Assembly: GCF_933775445.1 (NCBI RefSeq)
Contig: NC_065874.1
Coordinates: forward strand, 9,257,001-9,321,000
Source: Argentina anserina
Lineage: Eukaryota; Streptophyta; Magnoliopsida; Rosales; Rosaceae
Length of the DNA stretch: 64,000 nucleotides
Reading direction: 5' to 3'
A model generated the notes under the pieces. That model was given only the letters and a program-made list of their open reading frames with translations, was not told where the DNA came from and ran no database searches. The position numbers and the translations under genes were made by a program. How positions within the stretch are numbered: position 1 is the stretch's first letter; every line of letters begins with the position of its first letter. Of this stretch, positions 35,201-46,187 are shown in pieces.

Positions 35201-36192
35201 AGATGCTTCGACGTTTCAATATGGATCTATGCAGTCCATTATCTACTCCCATGGTCGTCCGAAGTCTAGATATCAAGAAGGATCCCTTCCGTCCTAAAGA
35301 GGATGATGAAGAAGTTCTTGGTCTTGAAGTTCCATACCTTAGTGCGATTGGGGCACTATTGTATCTTGCTCAATGCACTAGACCGGACATATCTTTCGCA
35401 GTGAACTTATTAGCTAGATTTAGCTCCGCGCCTACGCTACGTCATTGGAATGGAATCAAGCATTTGTTTCGATACTTGAAAGGTTCCCTTGACATGGGAT
35501 TGTTCTACCCCTATTACAGAGAGAACACCGCCACGGTATCTCCCCACACCACCGCCGTCGCCGACCCCGGCCTTGCCGCCGTACGCCGCAGCGACGCCGC
35601 CGACCGCCATGGCGTGGAGACCGTGCGCGGTGCCGAGAGCAGCAACCGGTCCCGTGCAGCTCTTTCCCCCAATGCAAAGACTCCAAACAACTTGTTAGTT
35701 GGTTATGCCGACGCAGGGTACCTCTCTGACCCTCACAAGGCTCGTTCTCAAACCGGTTATGTGTTTACCATTGGGAATACGGCGATATCTTGGAGATCCA
35801 CAAAGCAATCTCTTGTTGCTACTTCTTCGAATCACGCGGAGATCATCGCTCTCCATGAAGCAGTGAAAGAATGTGTTTGGCTACGATCACTTGTTCGCCA
35901 TATTCATGATTCTTGTGGATTAGTCTCTACAACTGATCAACCTACGTGCATTTATGAAGACAATGTTGCTTGCATAGAGCAGACAAAGTTAGGTTTCATC
36001 AAGGGAGACAACACCAAGCATATTTCGCCTAAGTTCTTCTACAACGTTTAACAACAGAAGTTCTTGAATGTTCAGATCAATCAAGTGAGTTCAGAATCCA
36101 ATGTTGCGGATTTGTTCACTAAGTCTTTGCCTAAATCTACTTTTGTGAAACATGTGAAGAGCATTGGCATGCGTCGTTTATCGGAACACTAG
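32206..36192 (+). pseudogene. pol: pol of copia element 1, one frame with four nonsense codons
   Basis: A single reading frame of 1329 codons is interrupted only by TAG 32272, TAG 33583, TGA 34345 and TAA 36049. Domains in order: protease with ECLADCGTTHT (DCG in place of DSG/DTG). GAG-pre-integrase has HARLGHPGRDMM ... CKACSLAK, with a GC-rich insertion between the His and Cys pairs. Integrase has GDICGPI, IRLDNAGEF and NGLAEATIKRI (D, D, E present). RT runs from PVGHKWVFVRKRN through TAYLYGDLD and LYGLKQSGRMWY to VAVYVDDMNIIG (YVDD intact). RNase H has YADAGYL, SWRSTKQ and IYEDNVACIE. An Ala/Pro/Arg-rich insert (35520-35680) precedes RNase H. All four stops can be explained by C-to-T changes (CAG, CAG, CGA, CAA). 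Confidence 0.9.
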
Positions 36193-36363
36193 AGTTTGGT
36201 AGACTTCGGGGGAGTCTACATCACATGTTAAGATCCTTAAGTAGTTGGTGCGTTGTGCTCTTTTTCCCTTCGATCAAGCTTTTGTTTTACCCAAGAGGTT
36301 TTTGTTTTGCTTGACAAGGTTTTTACCGAGGCAACGTTGTGCACCATGCAACCTAGGCATGCG

Positions 36364-36376
36364 ACACAAGGAGGAG
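36364..36376 (+). other. Polypurine tract of element 1
   Basis: acacaaggaggag lies immediately before the 3' LTR; element 2 has acacaagggggag at the same place. This is the expected plus-strand primer site. Confidence 0.7.
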
Positions 36377-36561
36377 TGTTCCGGGAGAATTACTATTCTA
36401 CCCTTGTGTGTGTCTTAGCCTAATAGGTTTCCCAATAGGAGATAGATTAACATCTCCGTAGTAGATTAGGATTCCGAATCCTACGGGATTGTGGTGTTGT
36501 AAATGCCTATATATAGGCCCCCATATCATTCAATAATATACGAGTATTTCATCCTCAAACA
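36377..36561 (+). repeat. 3' LTR of copia element 1
   Basis: Aligns end to end with 29248-29432, with two differences. Followed by target duplication GATAT. Confidence 0.95.
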
Positions 36562-36659
36562 GATATATACTACTGTAACATAAAATTGGATATATAGATC
36601 AGTTAGAAGATAATGTGCAAAACTGTGGAGTGCATAGTATGCCAAGGTACTTAGTGCTG

Positions 36660-38090
36660 GTTTGGGGGAGCTTATAAGATGAGGAGAAAGAATTGTTTGG
36701 TAAAGGCACAAAGAACTGACTTATCTTAAAAGCCTGAGTCATTTATGAGGGATAAGTAAAAGTTAATGGCTCCTTATAATTATAAGTCAGCCGTTTCCGT
36801 TTCGCGAATTAAGTGAACTTTTAAAAATGACATTGGGTACCATTTGCAATGGTTGAAAATTACTAGCTTACCAATATAAAAACTAAGCTAAACTGAAAAC
36901 CTATCTCGCCAATCAGAGAACGCCTCTATTTCCCTTTTATTTCGTGTAATCTCGTGGTGCGCCTCCATTTCTCACTTCTCCCTTTCGTTGTTGAGGTTTG
37001 CAGCTGCTCAAGAGGTAAACAACTCATTTCTCCCTCTTATTCCTCTTTTTTTTTTTTGGGTTTTGATTAGAGATTGAAATTATACATGGGTGAGATTTAG
37101 TATTCTTTGAAATTGAATTTCTTATGTGAATTTTTCTGGGTAAGTCATGACTCGATGGTCAGTATGAATATTAAGTTTATTAGACCAAAGAAGAACTTAT
37201 CGATTCAGCCCCTACATTGCTGTGAAGCAATGCATATTAGTATAATCATATACATGTGTCGATGCTTCTTCCCAAAATTTGGTAAAAATCCGGAAATCGC
37301 CAGTCTTCTGAATCTCATGGTGGTAGACTAGTAGTAGTGGATGGAGATCGAAGGCATATTTTTCTTGGTCCACAACTGGATTTTCTGTTGCCATTGAGAT
37401 TAGGTTTGTACTTATCAACTTATCCGTTTACTACGATAGAGTATAATCGAGTTCATCAATATTATAGGATGTTAACTAAATTCAGAAGTTATAGCATAAC
37501 AAATGATTCTTAAAAAGGATAGATTAGCATGTATTGTACGTAGGAAGAGAAAATGAGGTTTTGACGTTGATATATTCACAAGTTAAGGGTATTCTTTTTT
37601 GGAATACACTGAGAGATGAAATTGGTTTTGAGTTCGAAAGATTCTTAACGATGATGAGGAAAATTGGTTTTCTTTGACTTTTATATTCCATACATGCATT
37701 GCTTTTATATTTGCTTGTTATAATCTTAATGTTCACTATAACATGCAGTGCTTCACGACAATGTAGTCAATATGAATATTAAGTTTTCTGAGCTCATTTT
37801 GTCTTGTGGGGAAAGATTTATAGGTCAAATGGTGCAGTGTGGTAGTTGATAATGGTGTACAACAAAATTCAAGCTATTTTTAGAAAGTGATTTTCATTGA
37901 ATGACAATATAATATAGCTATGATATACATCTATATATGTAGATTGCTCTAGTTGCAACTATGAATTAAATCAATTCCAAAATGTACATAATTTCCTGCT
38001 TGGATGCTTTAACTTAGATATATACATGTACAATTTTATATATGTTTGTATGTTTCATATTGATTTATCTCAATCCTCATGTTTATATAG
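36660..38090 (+). other. 5' part of the Harbinger element before its first coding exon
   Basis: AT-rich with a possible untranslated first exon (CT-rich cctctatttcccttttattt, about 36926; gcagctgctcaagag|gtaaac donor-like, about 37001). No coding frame supported. Direct tatatac/tatatgt tracts near 37920-38050. Confidence 0.4.
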
Positions 38091-38842
38091 ATGGGATCAG
38101 CCGTATGGAATCCGGTATTAGTAGACCTACTTTGTGACTTAGTTATCAAGCAGGTGGAGGCTAATAATCAACCAAATAGTCATTTGAGCAAAGAGGTATG
38201 GAAAAATGTGCTTAGTAATTTCAATAGAGAATAAAATAAAAATTATACCAAAAACAATTGAAAAATAAAGTTGACGTTTTTAAGGGGGAATGAAAATCAT
38301 GGAAATATCTAAAAACAAAACATACCGGTCTTGGGTGGGATCCAAGGCTCCAAACCATTGTTGCAGAGAACTCTTGTTGGAACCGCCAAATTGCGGTATA
38401 TATTTTTTTATATTATGTGTTCATCTCAATCAATTTGTTTTTTTTTCCTTGTGTTCATCTCATCTTCCTTAAACTTAACATGTTACAATTTAACTTTTTT
38501 CCTCTCAATTATGTAGGATGAAAGCAATGTTGCAAAGTTTTGAAAGAAAGGAATTCCCTCTGTGTTTGAAGAGAAGTTGGATAAAATGTTTACTGGGACT
38601 TCAGCCACGGTTTGAATGCATATGCACTACGTTCATCATTGCATTTACCTAATAGTCCTTTGGAAGAAGAAAACCTTGAAGAAAATGGTGATTCTGAGAA
38701 TATTGTGGACCCATCCCCCGCTTCTACTAAAAGAAAAAGAAGTGTCATTGAGAAAAAATACAAAGGTTCAGCTACAAGACCTGAAAAGGTGGGAGGTGCG
38801 GTTCTTTTAGCCAAAACAATAGATCGAATGTCTGACACAATT
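38091..38842 (+). pseudogene. Harbinger accessory Myb/SANT-like protein gene, broken
   Basis: Exon 1 (38091-38195) begins MGSAVWNPVLVDLLCDLVIK after a tatag acceptor and ends at a gagG|gtatg donor. A second block (about 38327-38400) reads GLGWDPRLQTIVAENSCWN, the signature of the Myb/SANT-like DUF in Harbinger ORF1 proteins. A third block (about 38517-38842) reads DESNVAKF-stop-KKGIPSVFEEKL and then, in another frame, ASTKRKRSVIEKK. At least one in-frame TGA (about 38542) and frame changes disrupt it. In intact elements this protein binds the terminal repeats and helps bring the transposase to the nucleus and the DNA ends. Confidence 0.75.
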
Positions 38843-39399
38843 TAGAGTATAAGTACAGCAACTTCTAGGATCAACACCACTATTAAAGAAGTGATGATGG
38901 TAGTTAGCTCGTTATCAGAGACAGAGCAAGGTATAGCTTGTGGTTTTTTTGCACTCAGTTGTTTCTAAATCAAGAGAAGAGAGATATGTTTTGCACTATG
39001 GAAGATCCCGACTTGAAGTTGGCGTGGTTGAAGTTTGAGATGACCGAAAAATAAGTTTGCGTTTAGGGTTTATATTTTCCTTTGCATTGTGTGTTTTTTT
39101 CTCTTTGCATTGTGTGTTTCTATTGATATTATTTGGTTGTTTTAACAAAATAAAAGTGAGACAAATTTATGCATTGGTTTACATTTTTTAAGGGGTGATT
39201 TTGGGCAGGTTGCTTGATTTATAAATACCATTTACTTTAACTTCACAACTACATATTTTACAAGCATAAATTTATATTGGCAGGATCATATGGACAATTC
39301 CGAATAAGATGAAGTTGATAAGGAGATATTCTTGTGATTTGTACAACTCAATAATCTCCTAATTAAATATTATTATAAAAATTATATTCATAAAAATGC

Positions 39400-40627
39400 T
39401 TGCATGACATCATCTCAAATATGAAATAAGTGGATAATGGAAGTTTTACAAGATCATGGAAGTCGATGTTACAATGCATTTAGAATAGATAAGGATGTAT
39501 TTTTTTTGTTTATGTAGGTGATTTGGAGGTCGAGTTTAGGACATTGGGTTCAAATAGAACAAGTCATATTGAAGTTGTGGGAATGCTAGTATATATGATA
39601 GGACATGGATGTGGAAATAGAGATGCACAAGAGCGGTTTATACATTCGGGTGAAACCATTAGTAGATATTTTGGGCAAGCATTAGATATGGTTGCTTCAT
39701 TTGGTGATAAAATGATTAAGCCCTTAGATCCATAATTTAATGGTGTTGCACAGGAGATAATGAGGGATACTAGATATATGTCACATTTTAAGGTAAAAAT
39801 AATTTGTTACTTAACTATAATGTTTTAATGAAGTTAATTTATTATTTATATTAATTAACGAGTGATAACATTTGAAGAATTGTATTGGTGCTATTGATGG
39901 AACGCATATTCCCGCGTCATTATCTCCTCTAAATGCCACTCCGTATATTGGAAGAAAAAGATTCCCAACACAAAACATTATGGTAGTTTGTAATTTTGAT
40001 ATGTAATTTATATTTGTATGCGTCGGTTGGGTAGCGGCAGCACGTGACACGAGGGTGTTCAAGTCAGTTATTGGAAATCCTAACATGAATTTTCCGAAAC
40101 TGCCAAGAGTCACTTTATTTCAATATTTACTTTTTTTGAATTATTTCTTAAAGGATATTTGTTATTTTATAGGAAAATATTATTTGGTAGATGCGGATTA
40201 CCCATAGATGAATGGATATTTGAGACCTTATAAAGGTCTAAGACAATATTTTCAACAATACAGAGGCGGGAACCAAGAAATGCAAAAGAGGTATTTAACC
40301 GAGCACACTCTTCTCTTAGAAACGTTATAGAACGAACATTTGGTGTTTGTAAAAAAATGGAAGATTTTAAAAGACATGCAAGGTTTTTCATTCAAGAAAC
40401 AAGTGAAGATTGTTATTGCAACCATGACTCTTCATAATTATATAAGAAGACATGCAAATCTTGATGCCCATTTCGTTGGTTGGGAAGAAAGGGTGGTTGA
40501 CATATCAAATAATGAGATAGAGATGGATAATGATGTAATGGAAAATGAGCATGGTCATGATGCATGAGAAATTGAAGCAATAAGAAATGAAATCACTCAA
40601 AGTTTGATGAGTGCGCGTATAACATGA
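39400..40627 (+). pseudogene. PIF/Harbinger DDE transposase, broken
   Basis: The match begins KWIMEVLQDHGSRCYNAFRI (about 39428-39490), crosses an intron-like gap, then continues EVVGMLVYMIGHGCGNRDAQ, ERFIHSGETISRYFGQALD. The first catalytic Asp is in NCIGAIDGTHIPA (about 39880-39920), the second in GWVAAARDTRVF (about 40030-40065) and the Glu in LRNVIERTFGVCKK (about 40310-40360). A conserved KKQVKIVIATMTLHNYIRRH block follows. Stops after LDP (39733), NFDM (about 40003) and DADYP (40204), and a frame change after FGVCKK, inactivate it. Normally this nuclease excises the element and inserts it at TTA/TAA sites. Confidence 0.85.
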
Positions 40628-40859
40628 AATTACTTGATGCAAATGAAAAATGTATTTTGTTATTTGGTTTTGTAATTTAATTGTATGTGTTAAGATATTT
40701 TTAATATTATTTGTGTCAATAAAAAATATATTTTGTTATTAAGTATCAAAAAATATAGAATATGTATTAATCTTACTTGAAGTGAATGATAAAGCAAAAA
40801 TTAAAATACTAATGAAAAATGGAAGTGATAGATAAAAGAGGAAATTAAAAATTCATATT

Positions 40860-41043
40860 TATTCCGGGAGAATTACTATTCTACCCTTGTGTGTGTCTTA
40901 GCCTAATAGGTTTCCTGTTAGGAGATAGATTAGCATCTCCGTAATAGATTAGGACTCCGAATCCTACGGGATTGTGGTTTTGTAATGCCTATATATAGGC
41001 CCCCATATCATTCAATAATACACAATTATTTCATCCTACAACA
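40860..41043 (+). repeat. 5' LTR of copia element 2
   Basis: Starts TATTCCGGG (TG changed to TA) and ends CTACAACA; followed by the same cgttatcagcacg primer site as element 1. Confidence 0.92.
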
Positions 41044-41104
41044 CGTTATCAGCACGTTGCTCTAAAACCCTGAACTTTTAGAGCCCTCGGAAATTTTTTT
41101 TTCT

Positions 41105-41385
41105 CTTCCTCCGCAGCCGCCGCCGCATCGCAGCTGCCGCACCGCTGCCCCTGCCCACCGCAGCTGCCGCCGCATCGCTGCTGCCGCGCGCAGCCCTGCA
41201 TGCTGCCCATGCAGCCCCGCCCGCAGCCCCTGCATGCTGCCCCTGCAGCCCCGCGCGCAGCCCCTGCATGCTGCCCCTGCAGCTCCCGCATCGCAGCCCC
41301 TGCACGCACGCACGCAGCCCTGCACCCCTGCACGCGACGCAGCCCCTGCACACAGCCCTGCACGCGGCCCAGCCCCCGCATTCGC
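41105..41385 (+). repeat. C-rich tandem repeats in the leader of element 2
   Basis: Repeats of gcagcccctgcatgctgcc and related units, longer than the equivalent block of element 1. Reverse-strand ORFs in 41049-41484 are Gly/Ala/Cys readings of this repeat and are not genes. Confidence 0.85.
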
Positions 41386-41993
41386 TCCGTAAAAACATAC
41401 TTTTGCCCCGCAAGTCCCCGCATCAAAGCATTCAAAATTGCTCCTCCCGCATATATACGCAAGGAACGCGAACTGCACAAGCAAACTCTTCGCTTAAGAG
41501 AAGCTACTCCCGTCTTCTCTACCCTTTTGGACCTTTAAACTATTTCTCTTTCTTCCTTTTTCTTTTCCTATTGCTTATTAAATCGTTTATTTGCACGTTT
41601 TCGTTTTCTAACTATGTTTCACGTGCTTGCATAGGAAAAGTGATCACTCGTCGTATATGGTGATGACATTCATGACGAGATGGACGATACTTTTGCCATC
41701 TACATACGATTTCGATCGTATCCTCGCAAGATTTTTATGTCATCGGACGAAGATCGAAAAGGAATTCAACAAGCAACTTCATGCATGACGATCGATTTGC
41801 AGAGCAATTTACTTATATGCGGTCTATTTGGCAGACCAACAAGTATGTTTTTTCTTAAAGTTGCTGCTTTTGAACATATATATATAAATTATCGGGCGAT
41901 ATTAGCCTTTTTCATGTCTTCTTTTCCGGCCTTTCTTATAACGCCGATGAGACCAAAGAGGGATATGATTCCCCCTTGGTCGACGTTTTTCGT

Positions 41994-42081
41994 GTGACGG
42001 TCCTGGGGGAGTCACGTTATTATTTAAAAAGGAAGATATCGATTTCGTATGGTCGCCTGAGTGCACCGCTGTTTTGGGTGC
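41994..42081 (+). promoter_or_regulatory. Conserved leader hairpins of element 2
   Basis: GTGAC-gg-TCC-tggg-GGA-GTCAC (41994-42015) and GCACC-gctgttttg-GGTGC (42063-42081) match those of element 1 exactly in both stems and loops, while neighbouring sequence differs. Confidence 0.5.
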
Positions 42082-42889
42082 GATCATGAGTATCGCCGAT
42101 ATGCATCGATTATTTTGTGACCATATACATCACAACCCTTCTAATTCCGGTTACATACTTGAATAGTTTCGATTATTCGAAACCTATACAACCCTCGTTT
42201 CTTATGGATGCGTCGCCATCGCGACTGTTATTTGAATGTTTGAGTTTTTTAAACTCATGTCTATAAACGATAATCCCAAGGTCTACGTACTCATTTATTT
42301 GAGTTGATTCATTACTCTGATGCAGCACTATTTGCTGACGAAAGATCCCAAAAATAAAGAATTCTATGGGACACACTTAAAGTGATTTAATGAACGTCTA
42401 TGACGTTGTATTACCAGAGTTGACCTTGATGCATACTCCACATCCAAGAAACGCATACCATTTTTGGCACCTATATCTATTTCTTGAGGGAATTTTGGAG
42501 ATGGAAAAGTAACATTCTTCCATTCTCAAGTAAGCAAACATTTTGAGCCTCAGGCTAAGGCTCCGCCCGATCCGATATGCAAGATTTTGTTGCTACGGAC
42601 TTTTGATTAGTCAATCTATTTTGACTATGTCTTCTGCTTACTATTTTTCAAGTATGACGTTGGCATTGCCATGATTATTGCTCGACTTTAGCTTAAGTCG
42701 TCCATTGGAATTAGAAGGTTGTTTGTGTTGTATTAAATATTGACATATTCAATAAAATTTCTCGTATTTCTTGGACTCGTGAGAATTTTATTTGCCTTGG
42801 CTTAGGATGCATGGTCAACGTTTGCAACTCACGTGGTTTTTAAATTGGCCGCTTTTGGGTTACATGGGACCCCAATAACACTACATTGT

Positions 42890-45110
42890 GATTTTGGACT
42901 TTGAAATTTGGAAAACGAACCTCGGAACGTCAAAATTGACGTCGTTTTTCCCGGTTATTGTTCTGGCGTTTCCGGAACGTTTTCCGGCGTTTTACCGGCG
43001 TATTCGCCGCCTTCCGGCCATTTTCCGGCGTTTCCGGCACCGCCATCTGGTTCTGGACGGCGTTCCCTGTCGGACCTGAAGTTACGGCCTCCATACCGGC
43101 CAGCTCCGGCCGCCGCCGACCAGTTTTCTGGCAATCGGTGCCGCCGGCTTCCGACGAGTTTTTCCGACGATAGTGGACCCTATCCAACCGAATGCGGACA
43201 TTTTTCGGTATTTTTATGATATAGGTTAAGAGCATCGACGCGTTGGTCACACGTCGCTTTGCTTTCCACAAGAAACGCTGCATTCGCTAAAGTTTTTAGC
43301 TATGATCATCATACTAAGGGCTCACCACCCCTCCCATCCTCTCAAATCTATTTGATTGGATACCGTTGGAGAGTTCACCTTCACGACTTTGATGATTTCG
43401 TTTTGCATATCTACTGGGATCGTCGTTGAATATATTATTCCTCATGTTCATTCACAGTACGATCTAGCAGAGCTCGGACTTGGTTATGGGTACTAACCTG
43501 CCGATTTTTGCATGGAGATATGTAATGATGTTGCATGCAGCGACACTTATTCGTTTCAGACCCACAACTTGCCAAGCGTTTAGTGCGTACCAGATGGTTA
43601 CTGGATACGATCCCAACGTTCTTTTCCTTAAACGCCTATTTGGTTAAAGTTGTTTATGTGCCTCTATTGTAGTTATTTCAATGGGTCTACTCGAAACGAT
43701 TAAGTATTCTGGTTGGTTATGATTTATGAATCACCAACACTTGTCCGCTATTTCCAATCTACAACCGTTGATCTCTATCCTGCGATATTAGCAGGCGGTC
43801 ACTTTGATGAGACATACTTCCCGTCGTTAGGGGGAGATATGGAATGCTCCCATTCTGGTTTTAACGCCAGGAATTGACGTGGTGTGGCACTATGTCTCAT
43901 TAAGATCCCGCAATACTCAAAGTGAGTAAATGTGCAACGCATTATCGACCTCCAGAAAGTCAAACATTCGATGCTCAATGACTTTACCGATATTGCGAAA
44001 GTGACGAGATCGCACATAAATGCTGTGATGTGCCGGTAAGGTTGGAACTCTCAGAATATGAGAGAATTTCATATGACCTGGTCCTAGCACCGTTGGCACC
44101 ATCCTTGACAATGGGAAGGAAGCCGGCGATGGCACTATCGTACGCTGTGGTGTTGTCGGCGCCCGTGGCATTGCACCACAAAACAAGGGCGGCAAACGCA
44201 AAGATGGACTAGTAAGGGTCATAGCTTCGGTCTTGGCTCCTGCCTAGATGAGGGGGAGACCATTATTCTCTGGAATCAAAACTAGAAAGAAGCGAAGTGC
44301 GTAGGCACAAGTATTTCGCCCATCATCAAGAGATATTCTCTAAACATGTGTATCAACTAAGTTTCTGTGGGACGCTACAGACTCCTTTTGTTGATGTTAG
44401 AGAAGAATAGAAATCTCACGAATTGATCGTATACAGCGCGCGCATGTGTTTAATGTATTGATCTCTCATGATTGATGATGTGTTCGCTTATGCTCTTATT
44501 CCGTTGTAAAGCATCAACGATGAGTAACTTGACCGAAGTGGAAAGAATCAATACAGGCTGAACTAGACTTGTTATGTTGGTCGTTGTTCGTAAGTGTAAT
44601 GAGAAAGATGAAGTCATGCGATATATGCAGGACTTATGGCGCAAAGATTGTCTCATTATCCTAGTATTGACTACGATGAGTTATATTCTCTCGTTATGGA
44701 CATAATTGCTTTCCGCTACTTGATCAGTAGTAGTGTCCATGAAAACTGATTTGCAGCATATGATAGTGGTCATAGAATATCTGTAAAGGGATCTTGACAC
44801 AGATATGAGAGTGCCCGAGGGACTTTAAATGCCTCCAGACCACAGAGAGCTTATGTAATCAGATTGCGACGCTCGAGAGAACGTAGTACAATCGGTTGCA
44901 AGAACTCATACTCATATGTGTTCATATGAAGCTAATTCTAGATTCTCTATTCCGTCTAAGTATAGATGATGAAGAGATTCAATGAGCTATACATTCATAC
45001 ATCCTAGTGTTGTTGGGACACTATTGCTTTCATTATGATATGATTAACTATGCGCCTATGCATTGTCATTGGACTTGCATTGCTTCTTTGACATGGGTTT
45101 AGTTCTACAC
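42890..45110 (+). pseudogene. Spacer and decayed integrase/RT remnants of element 2
   Basis: The CCGG-rich spacer (to about 43170) passes directly into integrase sequence equivalent to GPIQPECGPFRYF of element 1, so the protease and pre-integrase are deleted. Then come ASTRWSHVALLSTRNAAFAK-like DNA with indels, the LAE/VMGTNLP region, the DETCFPSLGGD-like segment (about 43808) and RT pieces (about 44500-44700). Small insertions and deletions break every domain. Confidence 0.75.
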
Positions 45111-45750
45111 TTAGTGAACCAACACAAATCCTATCCACACCAACGCCGCCAGCAGCTCCAGCAACATCAACGTACGCCTTGGTGTAGCAGTCGACACTGG
45201 TAGCGTAGAGGATGCGTACGGTTCCGTCTTGGACCAAAATCAGTCCTTCATTGGTCCATTCCCCCATTCGTTTCGCGAAAGACACATTAAATGTGACAAA
45301 TCAGAATCTGTCCAGTTTCGTAGATCAACTTCAACGAGACCTACATGACAGCTCACTCGATGAAATATGGTGAAATTGGTACCGTTGGAAATGTCTATGT
45401 GTCTACTTTCCAGGGACACCAACCATTCATTCATAGCTATCATATTGAGTGAGTTATGGCCGTTTTAGCAAAATAGGACAGTTCTGTCCGGAAATTTGCA
45501 AGTCAGTCAAATTCGACAGAGCATTGTGAACTGCTCCGATCGGATGAGGTTGTGAACCTTATGTCACTGGAAAGCCACGGGTGTCTACTTTTCAGAACAT
45601 TTTACAGTTCGCTGATACCTATTTTGACGAAGAAATTATGGCCGTTTAAGTGAGTGAAGGTCATTCTATCCGAGAATCTGATTTTCATTGCAAACTCTTG
45701 TTTTGAGTTGTTATGCAATCTTGTTTCCTAAGATCTAAGTTTGGCTAAGT
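45111..45750 (+). other. Unassigned segment between RT and RNase H remnants of element 2
   Basis: Element 1 also has an extra segment at this point. Here it is about 600 bp, with a GC-rich start and two related attatggccgttt sites (about 45455 and 45639). A 93-codon frame on the opposite strand (45004-45285) was not recognised as any family. After it, only the tail of RNase H (equivalent to LPKxTFEKH, about 45800) remains. Confidence 0.4.
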
Positions 45751-46003
45751 ATAGCATGGATGATCTAAGGATGTGTGGCTAGATTAATGATTAATCATTA
45801 GCCCAAGACTACGTTTGAGAAGCATGTAATGAACGTTGTATACGTTGTTCTTTGTACTCCATGATTATGGCACTAATCAGGGGGAGTTGTTTCGTAGACT
45901 TCAGGGGGAGTCTACCCAAGAGGTTTTTATTTTGCTTGACAAGGTTTTTACCGAGGCAACGATGTGTGCACCATGCAACCTAGGCATGCGACACAAGGGG
46001 GAG

Positions 46004-46187
46004 TGTTCCGGGAGAATTATTATTCTACCCTTGTGTGTGTCTTAGCCTAATAGGTTTCCTGTTAGGAGATAGATTAGCATCTCCGTAATAGATTAGGACT
46101 CCGAATCCTACGGGATTGTGGTTTTGTAATGCCTATATATAGGCCCCCATATCATTCAATAATACACAATTATTTCATCCTACAACA
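46004..46187 (+). repeat. 3' LTR of copia element 2
   Basis: Identical to the 5' LTR except at two positions (TG/TA at the end and C/T in attaYtatt). Preceded by acacaagggggag. Confidence 0.92.

Larger units (their letters stand above)
29248..36561 (+). mobile_element. Full-length Ty1/copia LTR retrotransposon, element 1
   Basis: A 7314-bp element with 185-bp LTRs (29248-29432, 36377-36561), TG...CA termini and the exact 5-bp target duplication GATAT (29243-29247, 36562-36566). The LTRs differ at only two positions by eye (both transitions), so insertion is recent. Order: LTR, primer-binding region, C-rich leader, gag, a 964-bp spacer, pol (protease, integrase, RT, RNase H), tail with purine tract, LTR. 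Gag and pol are separate ORFs in different frames. Five nonsense codons, but no frameshift seen, make this copy non-coding as it stands. Confidence 0.95.
40860..46187 (+). mobile_element. Copia element 2: decayed interior, near-identical LTRs
   Basis: Element of 5328 bp with 184-bp LTRs and the exact target duplication ATATT (40855-40859, 46188-46192), inserted in the 3' part of the Harbinger element. Its LTRs and leader are clearly of the element 1 family. Leader hairpins (41994-42081), the gag-pol spacer (42890-43170), scattered integrase (43170-44020) and RT (44500-44950) remnants and the polypurine tract remain in order. Most of gag and the protease are deleted, and no frame over about 110 codons is element-like. 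The LTRs differ at two positions, so the last round of transposition was recent compared with the coding decay. Confidence 0.88.

Noticed and set aside
41049..41663. Cys/Gly/Ala-rich ORFs up to 143 codons, resembling small cysteine-rich proteins
   Set aside because: They read the C-rich leader repeat of copia element 2 and are not conserved in element 1.
45004..45285. Opposite-strand 93-codon ORF in copia element 2
   Set aside because: No family recognised, and it lies in the variable linker of a decayed retroelement; kept only as an unexplained segment.
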